NCBI GenBank assembly: GCA_902795745.1
Contig: CADBMG010000002.1
Location: 1 to 7,257, forward strand
Direction: 5' to 3'
Length of the DNA stretch: 7,257 nucleotides
From: an uncultured Pseudomonadota bacterium
GTDB taxonomy: Bacteria > Pseudomonadota > Alphaproteobacteria > RF32 > CAG-239
The notes beneath the pieces are model-generated. The model was not told where the DNA came from. It made no database searches and saw only the letters and a program-made list of their open reading frames with translations. Below are positions 1 through 4,754 of this stretch, piece by piece. Made by a program: the position numbers and the translations under genes. The first letter of the stretch is position 1, and each line of letters starts with the position of its first letter.

Positions 1-1118
1 TAGAGCGTTGGCAACCTCTGTTTGTTGATGAAGAGGTGGAACTTTTGGTGGTAGATGCCAAATTATCGCCTATTCAGCAACGTAATTTGGAACGAGAGCT
101 CAAAGTAAAAGTGATTGATCGTACAGCACTTATTTTGGAAATATTCGGCGAAAGAGCACAGACCAGAGAAGGAACTCTACAAGTAGAGTTAGCACATTTG
201 ACGTATCAAAGGTCGCGTTTGGTACGTAGCTGGACACACTTGGAGCGTCAACGAGGAGGTGCCGGATTTTTGGGTGGTCCCGGAGAAACACAGATTGAAT
301 TGGATAGGCGAATTATTGATGATAAAATAGTTCGTATAAGAAAAGAATTGGAAAAAGTGCGTCAAACCCGCGGAATTCAGCGCGGAGCAAGGCAAAAAGT
401 TCCGTATCCTGTTGTGGCATTGGTCGGGTATACCAATGCCGGAAAGTCAACATTATTCAATATGTTATCTAAAAGTAATGTAATGGCGGCGGATATGCTT
501 TTCGCCACACTTGATCCGACTATGCGTAAAGTTGCTCTGCCGCTTGGTACAGAAGTAATTTTATCCGATACGGTGGGTTTTATTTCCGATTTGCCTCATG
601 AGTTGATTATGGCATTTCGCGCCACTTTGGAAGAAGTGTTGGAAGCGGATATAATTTTACACGTTCGCGATGTATCTAATCCGGATCATGCCGCACAACG
701 TAAGGATGTGCTTGATGTATTGGAAAATCTTGGTTTAAAAGAAATAAAATATGCCGATAATTATTTCGAGGTACTGAATAAGGCCGATTTATTGGATGAC
801 AGCGGTAGAAAACATTGGCAAGAAAAAACACTAAGACATGAACGTCAGGTTTTGGTTTCTGCCATTAGCGGTGAGGGAATTGCAAAATTGCTGGAAGCAG
901 TTGAACATCAGCTTAATGCCAAGCATCTAATTTGTCAAATAACATTACCAACCGCTGACGGCAAAACAATTGCGTGGCTATATGAAAACGGTTGTGTAGA
1001 AAAGATTGAAAATCAAGAAACAGATAATATTTATACAGTGCGTATGAGCGCAGATAAATTAGCGCGTCTGCAACACTTGACGCGTGAGATGGAAAGTATA
1101 GATATAAGGAAAATATAA
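1..1118 (+). CDS. hflX: GTPase HflX, 5'-truncated by the window edge
   Basis: HflX is a translation-factor-class GTPase that binds the 50S/70S ribosome and splits stalled ribosomes, notably in heat stress (family knowledge). The frame is open from base 3 to the stop at 1116-1118, giving 371 visible residues; the family is usually 420 or more, so roughly the first 50-70 residues lie off the left edge. The GTG at 36 is internal and not the true start, because conserved sequence continues upstream of it (PLFVDEE). Seen in order: the HflX N-terminal domain (SPIQQRNLERELKVKVIDRT, then the glycine-rich GGPGETQIELDRR), a helical linker rich in Arg and Lys, and the G domain. The G domain has G1 GYTNAGKST (bases 426-452), G3 DTVGF (567-581), G4 NKAD (777-788) and G5 SAISG (858-872). 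A short C-terminal domain follows. All nucleotide-binding motifs are intact. In many alphaproteobacteria hflX follows hfq, so hfq may lie just upstream (inference). The next gene overlaps its stop by one base. Confidence 0.97.
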   Translation, partial: ERWQPLFVDEEVELLVVDAKLSPIQQRNLERELKVKVIDRTALILEIFGERAQTREGTLQVELAHLTYQRSRLVRSWTHLERQRGGAGFLGGPGETQIELDRRIIDDKIVRIRKELEKVRQTRGIQRGARQKVPYPVVALVGYTNAGKSTLFNMLSKSNVMAADMLFATLDPTMRKVALPLGTEVILSDTVGFISDLPHELIMAFRATLEEVLEADIILHVRDVSNPDHAAQRKDVLDVLENLGLKEIKYADNYFEVLNKADLLDDSGRKHWQEKTLRHERQVLVSAISGEGIAKLLEAVEHQLNAKHLICQITLPTADGKTIAWLYENGCVEKIENQETDNIYTVRMSADKLARLQHLTREMESIDIRKI

Positions 1119-1495
1119 TGCAAAACACAGTCTGCTTAGGACTTCTTCTGCTTTTATTGGCAGGATGCAATATTACGTCGCCGAACGCTGCTTATGAACA
1201 AAAGCTAAGTCAATGGAAAGGTAAAACAGCCGAGCAGCTTTATGATGCTTTCGGTACGCCAAATCAGACATCTCCGATTGACGATAATACGATAATGGTT
1301 ACGTATAATGAGGTGACCAATTCACCGCTTGACGGAGATTTTGAACCGTATGCCGATGAACTTAATTATGAGGCCATGGCTGTTCCGTCATACGGTACAA
1401 TGGCACTTTCGCCGCTTTATTATTGTCAAACATCGTTTATATTGCGTGATGATGTGGTGGTAGATTACAACTTCAATGGTGATGACTGTTTGTAA
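1118..1495 (+). CDS. Small predicted lipoprotein with two C-terminal-half cysteines, coupled to hflX
   Basis: This 125-residue protein has a lipoprotein signal: a hydrophobic Leu run (residues 7-14) then lipobox LAGC with Cys17 as the likely lipidated residue. Residue +2 is Asn, so outer-membrane retention is plausible. The mature part resembles a common proteobacterial type of small lipoprotein: a W-x-G-K-x-x-x-x-L-x-x-x-F-G-x-P segment (residues 33-48) and a C-terminal C-Q-T-S-F-I-L...G-D-D-C segment. Cys103 and Cys124 are well placed for a disulfide (inference). The ATG at 1118-1120 shares its A with the hflX TAA stop. AAGGA lies 7 bases upstream, and no other start is possible before the in-frame stop at 1085-1087. 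Translation is therefore probably coupled to hflX. One oddity is that the signal n-region (MQNTV) has no Lys or Arg, which is unusual for a Sec substrate. The biochemical role is unknown; BamE/SmpA-like structural roles are only a thought. Confidence 0.88.
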   Translation: MQNTVCLGLLLLLLAGCNITSPNAAYEQKLSQWKGKTAEQLYDAFGTPNQTSPIDDNTIMVTYNEVTNSPLDGDFEPYADELNYEAMAVPSYGTMALSPLYYCQTSFILRDDVVVDYNFNGDDCL

Positions 1496-1521
1496 ACATA
1501 TAAGATGCTTTACGAAAAAAA

Positions 1522-1550
1522 TTGACAATCAATATGTTTGCGTTTAGAAT
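1522..1550 (+). promoter_or_regulatory. Near-consensus sigma70 promoter of the 21-codon gene
   Basis: The -35 box TTGACA (1522-1527) is a perfect match. The spacer is exactly 17 bases, and the -10 box TAGAAT (1545-1550) matches 5 of 6. Transcription would start near 1557, giving an untranslated leader of about 18 bases that contains the ribosome binding site. It lies only 26 bases after the stop of the upstream lipoprotein, with no terminator seen between them, so read-through from the hflX unit is also possible. Confidence 0.75.
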
Positions 1551-1561
1551 AATGCCATAAC

Positions 1562-1568
1562 AAAGGAG
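1562..1568 (+). promoter_or_regulatory. Strong ribosome binding site that marks the 21-codon ORF as translated
   Basis: AAAGGAG is a near-complete anti-16S match, and 6 bases separate it from the ATG at 1575. It is one of the best Shine-Dalgarno sites in the window, better than the one before gyrA. It is the main reason for treating the very short ORF as real. Confidence 0.75.
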
Positions 1569-1574
1569 TTGGTC

Positions 1575-1640
1575 ATGTTGTGGTATGTTGTTTTATTTAT
1601 CGTTTTTGCAATTTTGTTCTTTATTTGGCAACACGTATAG
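1575..1640 (+). CDS. Predicted 21-residue membrane microprotein
   Basis: This ORF has 21 codons, ATG at 1575 and TAG at 1638-1640. The product starts MLWYVV, continues with an unbroken run of Leu, Val, Ile, Phe and Ala, and ends FIWQHV. There is no charged residue apart from a possibly protonated His20, and Trp/Tyr sit at both ends, as at membrane interfaces. It is just long enough for one transmembrane helix. Support comes from context: a TTGACA-17-TAGAAT promoter, AAAGGAG at 6-base spacing, and a hairpin 24 bases after the stop. Known analogues in size and character are accessory subunits of membrane enzymes (CydX, KdpF) and type I toxins (Ibs-like). I cannot assign it to any of them: no cyd or kdp gene is nearby, no clear antisense-RNA promoter was found on the other strand, and the sequence does not match the CydX start beyond a loose WY. 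Function unknown. Confidence 0.6.
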   Translation: MLWYVVLFIVFAILFFIWQHV

Positions 1641-1663
1641 TCCAGCCAAATGCGCTTCTTTAG

Positions 1664-1689
1664 GTCGTTTTATGTGATATTAAAACGAC
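1664..1689 (+). terminator. Hairpin after the 21-codon gene, possible weak terminator
   Basis: GTCGTTTTA (1664-1672) pairs perfectly with TAAAACGAC (1681-1689) around an 8-base loop, and a G-T wobble at 1663/1690 could extend the stem. Short AGCCA/TGGCT arms (1644-1648 and 1695-1699) might form an outer stem. The following bases (TGTTATGGCTTTATT) are not a proper U-tract on either strand, so this may be an mRNA-stabilising 3' hairpin rather than an intrinsic terminator. Confidence 0.35.
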
Positions 1690-1709
1690 TGTTATGGCTT
1701 TATTCATAA

Positions 1710-1739
1710 TTGCCTTATACATGTAGCTGAGACTATAAT
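1710..1739 (+). promoter_or_regulatory. Possible promoter pointing into the 3' end of the minus-strand lipoprotein gene
   Basis: TTGCCT (1710-1715, 4 of 6) and a perfect TATAAT (1734-1739) are separated by 18 bases. A transcript would start near 1746 and run antisense to the gene at 1806-2474. No ribosome binding site or convincing ORF follows, so the product would be an RNA. Base composition here is AT-rich, so a chance match is quite possible. Beyond this, 1641-1805 shows only the hairpin at 1664-1689. Confidence 0.25.
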
Positions 1740-1805
1740 GGCAGTTGAAATAACAATTAATCCAAATGTCAGAAATTTACTTAATTAACATGTTATATGT
1801 ATCCA

Positions 1806-2474
1806 TTATTCATATGTTTTATCAAGCACATTTAATGTGTCAGTACCGATAATTATATCCTTATGATGTTGAGTTGTATCTTTTTCAACAACATTATTGA
1901 ATTGTGTAGTGTCTTGCAGAATGTACATCGAATCCTTGACTGCACTACTGGTTGCAGATGCTCTTTGTTGCTTACGAGTATAGACTTCTGCGCGATTTTT
2001 TTTCTCAGTATCAGTCATATATTGGGCGATGTTGCGTGGTGAAATGTGTCTGATTTGACCGTCAAGTTCGACAATCGATCCGAAAAATTTACCATTCTCG
2101 TCAACAAGTTCTCCATGAGGACCAACCTTAACATATGTTCCTTTAGTATCGCCATTAATAAATGCTTTGCGTACAAAATCAGTACGGATATTTTGATATT
2201 CGGCAAAATCATCAGGGTTTTGACCCTTTGTCAGTATATAGCGATCCGGCAATATTTCTCCATGTTTGTTGCAAACAGGAATATTTACGTGATTAAGAGT
2301 AATCTCAGTATTATAAACGTCAAAATCATTTTGCGGAGTAGGATCCAACAAACCTTTCTGTTCAACTGGTTGCTTTTCTGCAAAAGGTTTATCTTTACAA
2401 GAATCCAAAGTTAACAGTGTAACAGCAGCAAGCGATAAATATTTTATATGCTTTTTAAAAAAATCAGATTTCAT
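1806..2474 (-). CDS. Predicted lipoprotein of unknown function, lone minus-strand gene
   Basis: The product has 222 residues from the preferred ATG (2474-2472). The ATG one codon earlier (2477) is only 3 bases from the AAAGGA site, while this one is 6 bases away. Its signal sequence has a basic n-region (KKHIK), a hydrophobic core (YLSLAAVTLLTL) and then DSC, with Cys26 as the likely lipidation site. Asp at -2 is not typical of a proteobacterial lipobox, so lipidation is probable rather than certain. The mature part is hydrophilic. A central Gly-rich, probably beta-structured stretch (G-T-Y-V-K-V-G-P-H-G-E-L, then N-G-K-F-F-G-S-I-V-E-L-D-G-Q-I) is followed by a charged Lys/Arg/Gln segment and a Thr/Asp-rich C-terminal tail. 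I recognise no family. It stands alone between oppositely oriented genes and has its own promoter. It may be a lineage-specific envelope protein. The coding call rests on the length of the frame, the RBS and the signal sequence. Confidence 0.78.
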   Translation of the reverse strand: MKSDFFKKHIKYLSLAAVTLLTLDSCKDKPFAEKQPVEQKGLLDPTPQNDFDVYNTEITLNHVNIPVCNKHGEILPDRYILTKGQNPDDFAEYQNIRTDFVRKAFINGDTKGTYVKVGPHGELVDENGKFFGSIVELDGQIRHISPRNIAQYMTDTEKKNRAEVYTRKQQRASATSSAVKDSMYILQDTTQFNNVVEKDTTQHHKDIIIGTDTLNVLDKTYE

Positions 2475-2480
2475 CATTAT

Positions 2481-2486
2481 TCCTTT
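2481..2486 (-). promoter_or_regulatory. Ribosome binding site deciding the start of the minus-strand lipoprotein
   Basis: AAAGGA reads on the minus strand from 2486 to 2481. Two ATG codons in tandem follow, 3 and 6 bases away. The usual spacing of 5-9 bases favours the second, at 2474. Confidence 0.6.
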
Positions 2487-2496
2487 CTTTGGTATA

Positions 2497-2525
2497 TTTC
2501 TACCATTTTTCTACTATTCTGTCAA
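2497..2525 (-). promoter_or_regulatory. Sigma70-type promoter of the minus-strand lipoprotein
   Basis: On the minus strand, TTGACA (2525-2520) is a perfect -35 box. A 17-base spacer leads to TAGAAA (2502-2497), which matches 4 of 6. Transcription would start near 2490, only about 15 bases before the start codon. A second TTGACA lies at 2548-2543, but no good -10 box stands at a usable distance from it. Confidence 0.6.
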
Positions 2526-2577
2526 CTGTAAATTCAAAATTATGTCAATAATATAACAACAAAACTTGCTTTTTAAA

Positions 2578-2583
2578 TATAAT
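2578..2583 (+). promoter_or_regulatory. Probable -10 box of the spmAB-dtd unit
   Basis: A perfect TATAAT stands about 30 bases before the start codon. No good -35 box is visible 16-18 bases upstream, so the promoter may be weak or activator-dependent. A start near 2590 would exclude the in-frame TTG at 2566 as a translation start. Confidence 0.4.
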
Positions 2584-2600
2584 GTTTCATACTTCTATGC

Positions 2601-2606
2601 AAGGAG
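2601..2606 (+). promoter_or_regulatory. Ribosome binding site deciding the spmAB start
   Basis: AAGGAG is followed by tandem ATG codons at 2611 (4 bases away) and 2614 (7 bases away). Spacing favours 2614. It also argues against an N-terminal extension from the TTG at 2566, which would place this strong site inside the coding region. Confidence 0.65.
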
Positions 2607-2613
2607 AAAGATG

Positions 2614-3846
2614 ATGCTTAATATTATATGGAGTGCTTTTTTTATAGTCGGTTTTTTAGCTGCAGTGATTCAGGCTGTGTGGTTGGGAAATGCTGAGATT
2701 TGGAGCCAGATGACCAATCAACTTTTTGCGGCAGCGACGGGAGCTTTTCAGTTGGCATTAAATTTGACCGGTATGTTGTGTTTGTGGCTCGGTTTGTTGA
2801 AAATTGCCGAACAATCAGGCTTAACCGCAGTTATTGCGCGCGTTTTACGCCCTCTTTTTAAGGTGCTGATGCCGGAAGTACCGGAAAACAGTCCGGCGAT
2901 TGGTTCAATAGTGATGAATATGGCTGCCAATATTTTAGGACTCGATAATGCGGCAACTCCTATGGGGTTAAAAGCAATGGAGCAGTTGCAAGAGCATAAT
3001 CCGCATAAAGATACGGCATCAAATGCACAAATCATGTTTATTGTGATAAATGCTTCGGCTATTACGATTTTACCGATATCTATATTGATGTACCGTCATC
3101 TGCAAGGATCGGTTAATCCTAGTGCTGTATTTATACCAATTTTATTGGCAACAACTTGTTCTACTTTGGCGGGATTTTTAGCTGTGGCATTTACGCAAAA
3201 ACTGCATATTTTTAACCGTGTTATGCTGACTTTTTTATTTTGTTTGATTGCACTCATCGGCGGGATTTGTACTTATTTTTATACTTTGGCTCCGGCAGAG
3301 CGTTTAAAAATTTCCGAAACTTTCGGTAATGCGCTGATTTTAGGCTTTATTACATTGTTTTTGATTTACGGAGCTTCCAAGAAGATTAATTTATACGAAA
3401 CTTTCATTAATGGAGCTAAGGAAGGTTTTACCATTGCCGTGCAGATTATTCCATATTTGGTGGCAATGTTGGCGGCTATATCAGTGGTGCGTTATTCCGG
3501 AGTTTTGGACGGAGTAGTGTGGTGTTTTAATCAGCTCTTTGATCTTTTGGGAATAAATACTGACTTTTTGCCGGCATTACCTACCGCCTTAATGAAGCCG
3601 TTATCCGGCAACGGAGCTCGAGCCATGATGATTGAGACTATGCAAACATACGGAGCCGACAGTTTTCCGGCATTTGTGGCATCAACTATTCAGGGATCGA
3701 CTGAAACCACATTTTACGTTATAGCACTTTATTTCGGTGCGGTAAAGATTGCCAAAACGCGTTCGGCTTTACCTTGTGCGTTATTTGCCGATTTTATCGG
3801 TATTGTGGCGGCTGTTTTATTTTCTTACATGTTTTATGAGGGCTAA
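2614..3846 (+). CDS. Fused SpmA-SpmB nucleoside recognition (Gate) domain membrane protein
   Basis: The product has 410 residues and many membrane segments. The first half (about residues 1-195) matches SpmA: an N-terminal helix, then VMNMAANILGLDNAATPMG near residues 100-118 and FIVINASAITILP near 142-154. The second half (about 235-410) matches SpmB: NGAKEGF near 266-272, ALMKPLSGNGA at 325-335 and STIQGSTETTFY at 357-368. Hydrophobic spans at about 204-225 and 238-253 join the halves. In Bacillus, SpmA and SpmB are separate proteins for spore-core dehydration. Fused forms occur in many Gram-negative bacteria that do not sporulate, where the transported substrate is not settled. The Gate family includes nucleoside carriers, hence the domain name, but nucleoside transport here is only a possibility. 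The stop is 2 bases before dtd, so the two are surely co-transcribed. The start was chosen at the second of two ATGs for spacing to AAGGAG. Confidence 0.92.
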   Translation: MLNIIWSAFFIVGFLAAVIQAVWLGNAEIWSQMTNQLFAAATGAFQLALNLTGMLCLWLGLLKIAEQSGLTAVIARVLRPLFKVLMPEVPENSPAIGSIVMNMAANILGLDNAATPMGLKAMEQLQEHNPHKDTASNAQIMFIVINASAITILPISILMYRHLQGSVNPSAVFIPILLATTCSTLAGFLAVAFTQKLHIFNRVMLTFLFCLIALIGGICTYFYTLAPAERLKISETFGNALILGFITLFLIYGASKKINLYETFINGAKEGFTIAVQIIPYLVAMLAAISVVRYSGVLDGVVWCFNQLFDLLGINTDFLPALPTALMKPLSGNGARAMMIETMQTYGADSFPAFVASTIQGSTETTFYVIALYFGAVKIAKTRSALPCALFADFIGIVAAVLFSYMFYEG

Positions 3847-3848
3847 AG

Positions 3849-4286
3849 ATGAAAGTATTGGTGCAAAAGGTTTTGAGCGCATCGGTCAGTGTTGCTGGAA
3901 AAGTGGTTTCGAACATAGACAATGGTTATTTACTGTTTGTAGGCATAGAAAAAGGCGATAATGAACAGCAAGCCGACTATTTGGCTAAAAAGGTTGCTAA
4001 TTTGCTCATTCTTACCGATGAAAATGATAAAATGAATTTATCAATAAAAGATACGGGAGGAGAAATTTTAGCTGTATCGCAATTCACACTGGCCGCCGAT
4101 GTCAGTCGGGGTAATCGTCCGGGGTTTGAAACTGCGGCTTTGCCTGATGATGCACAAAAATTATATGAATATTTTGTAGAAAAATTAAAAACCTTTGATA
4201 TTGAAGTTAAAACGGGAATTTTTCAGGCTGATATGAAAGTTGCACTGATAAATGACGGACCTTGCACATTTTTATTGCAAAAGTAA
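3849..4286 (+). CDS. dtd: D-aminoacyl-tRNA deacylase
   Basis: Dtd hydrolyses D-amino acids, and mischarged glycine, from tRNA, acting as a chiral proofreader in the cytoplasm. The 145-residue length is the full normal size. Both family motifs are present: SQFTL at residues 77-81 (the catalytic region) and NDGPCT at 135-140, whose Gly-Pro forms the cis-Gly-Pro element that excludes L-amino acids. Other typical parts are the N-terminus MKVLVQKVLSASVSV, GYLLFVGIEKGD (26-37), KMNLS (61-65) and TGIFQADMKVALINDGP (122-138). The residue after GP is Cys where Val or Phe is common, a mild variant. The start ATG is 2 bases after the spmAB stop. Its Shine-Dalgarno site (GAGGG, 3838-3842) lies inside the end of spmAB, so translation may be coupled. 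Confidence 0.97.
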   Translation: MKVLVQKVLSASVSVAGKVVSNIDNGYLLFVGIEKGDNEQQADYLAKKVANLLILTDENDKMNLSIKDTGGEILAVSQFTLAADVSRGNRPGFETAALPDDAQKLYEYFVEKLKTFDIEVKTGIFQADMKVALINDGPCTFLLQK

Positions 4287-4348
4287 TTTGGAAATACGTT
4301 AATTTTAACAAGTCGCATTTTATCCTAACGTCTATGTTAAGCCATATT

Positions 4349-4364
4349 GCAAAATGTATTTTGC
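4349..4364. repeat. Short inverted repeat before the 82-residue protein gene
   Basis: GCAAAAT (4349-4355) and ATTTTGC (4358-4364) form a near-palindrome with a 2-base centre. It lies about 30 bases before the next start codon and just before TTTATATATA. It could be an operator, or a weak terminator for dtd (6-pair stem followed by TTTATATATA). With only two G-C pairs, the latter is doubtful. The remaining bases between dtd and the next gene hold no further clear signal. Confidence 0.3.
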
Positions 4365-4393
4365 TTTATATATAGGCTGGGAAGGAGAAAAAT

Positions 4394-4642
4394 ATGTGGA
4401 CAATTATAAAATACGCAATTTATATCTTTATTTTTTTAGCCTTATTTTATTTTATAAAAGGTTTCTTTGATAAAAATCCGTCGCCGACTGCATCTTTGGA
4501 AAGTTCGGTTACTCAATTTTCAACCATGGCTCAGCAAATGATACAAAATGCTTATGATCGGTGGACAAGTCGGATTAGCGATGATGTTTCATCGGCTTAT
4601 AGGCAAACAGAAGATATGATAGCTCAAGCGGTGCGCCAATAA
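4394..4642 (+). CDS. Small single-span membrane protein of unknown function
   Basis: The product has 82 residues. The N-terminus is one strongly hydrophobic, aromatic-rich span (about residues 4-21), followed by KGFFDKNPSP, which suggests a cytoplasm-side or linker turn. From about residue 35 to the end the sequence is hydrophilic and looks helical, with hydrophobic residues spaced 3-4 apart (V39, F42, A46, M49, A53, W57, I61, V65), consistent with an amphipathic helix or short coiled coil. The ATG has an excellent Shine-Dalgarno site (GGGAAGGAG, 4379-4387) at 6-base spacing, so the gene is very probably translated. No sequence family is recognised. It sits alone between dtd and gyrA on the same strand, 107 bases after dtd and 112 bases before gyrA. 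A role cannot be read from context. The absence of a signal cleavage site suggests it stays as a membrane anchor. Confidence 0.8.
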   Translation: MWTIIKYAIYIFIFLALFYFIKGFFDKNPSPTASLESSVTQFSTMAQQMIQNAYDRWTSRISDDVSSAYRQTEDMIAQAVRQ

Positions 4643-4687
4643 AAAATATTTAACCTCTTTTCAAGGTGGATAAAACGGAAAAAAAAC

Positions 4688-4716
4688 TTTCTATTCAGCA
4701 GGAATATTGCTATATT
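4688..4716 (+). promoter_or_regulatory. Probable gyrA promoter with extended -10
   Basis: TATATT (4711-4716, 5 of 6) is preceded by TGC, giving the extended -10 form TGnTATATT. A poor -35 candidate TTTCTA (4688-4693) stands at 17 bases, which fits an extended -10 promoter that depends little on the -35 box. Transcription would start near 4723, leaving a leader of about 32 bases. No strong terminator is seen between 4643 and 4687, so read-through from the 82-residue gene is possible. Confidence 0.45.
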
Positions 4717-4719
4717 CAG
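4692..4719. repeat. Two TATTCAG direct repeats 21 bases apart in the gyrA promoter
   Basis: TATTCAG occurs at 4692-4698 and 4713-4719, two helical turns apart, and the second copy overlaps the -10 box. A small inverted repeat GAATAT/ATATTC (4702-4707, 4712-4717) lies between and across them. This could be a regulator site or chance in AT-rich DNA. Confidence 0.25.
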
Positions 4720-4743
4720 TTAGTTTTATTTGTAATGAATATA

Positions 4744-4748
4744 AGAGG
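4744..4748 (+). promoter_or_regulatory. Ribosome binding site deciding the GTG start of gyrA
   Basis: AGAGG is followed after 6 bases by GTG at 4755. No in-frame ATG exists upstream of it within the leader. The first in-frame ATG downstream (before ISEEMRRSYLDYAMS) has no such site and would remove about 19 residues of the usual variable N-terminus. Confidence 0.65.
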
Positions 4749-4754
4749 TATAAA

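Noticed and set aside
36..38. GTG as the true start of HflX
   Set aside because: The same frame is open to the window edge and carries family-like sequence upstream, so the gene begins outside the window.
1738..1788. 16-codon ORF starting ATGGCAGTTG
   Set aside because: It has no ribosome binding site, and its ATG overlaps the TATAAT box, so it would lie at or upstream of the transcript start.
2566..2613. N-terminal extension of the SpmA-SpmB protein from a TTG codon
   Set aside because: The extension holds the likely -10 box (TATAAT, 2578-2583) and the strong AAGGAG site, and its residues do not resemble the family start. The ATG at 2614 (or 2611) is better.
189..3035. Other open frames opposite or overlapping hflX, the minus-strand lipoprotein and spmAB (189-395, 913-1170, 2046-2414, 2748-3035)
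   Set aside because: Each is contained in or overlaps a well-supported gene and has no recognisable product.
3749..3961. 70-codon + strand frame across the spmAB/dtd junction
   Set aside because: It overlaps the conserved ends of both genes in another frame and is a shadow.
4651..4668. ACCT/AGGT hairpin after the 82-residue gene as a terminator
   Set aside because: The stem is only 4 pairs and no T-run follows, so it is too weak to call.
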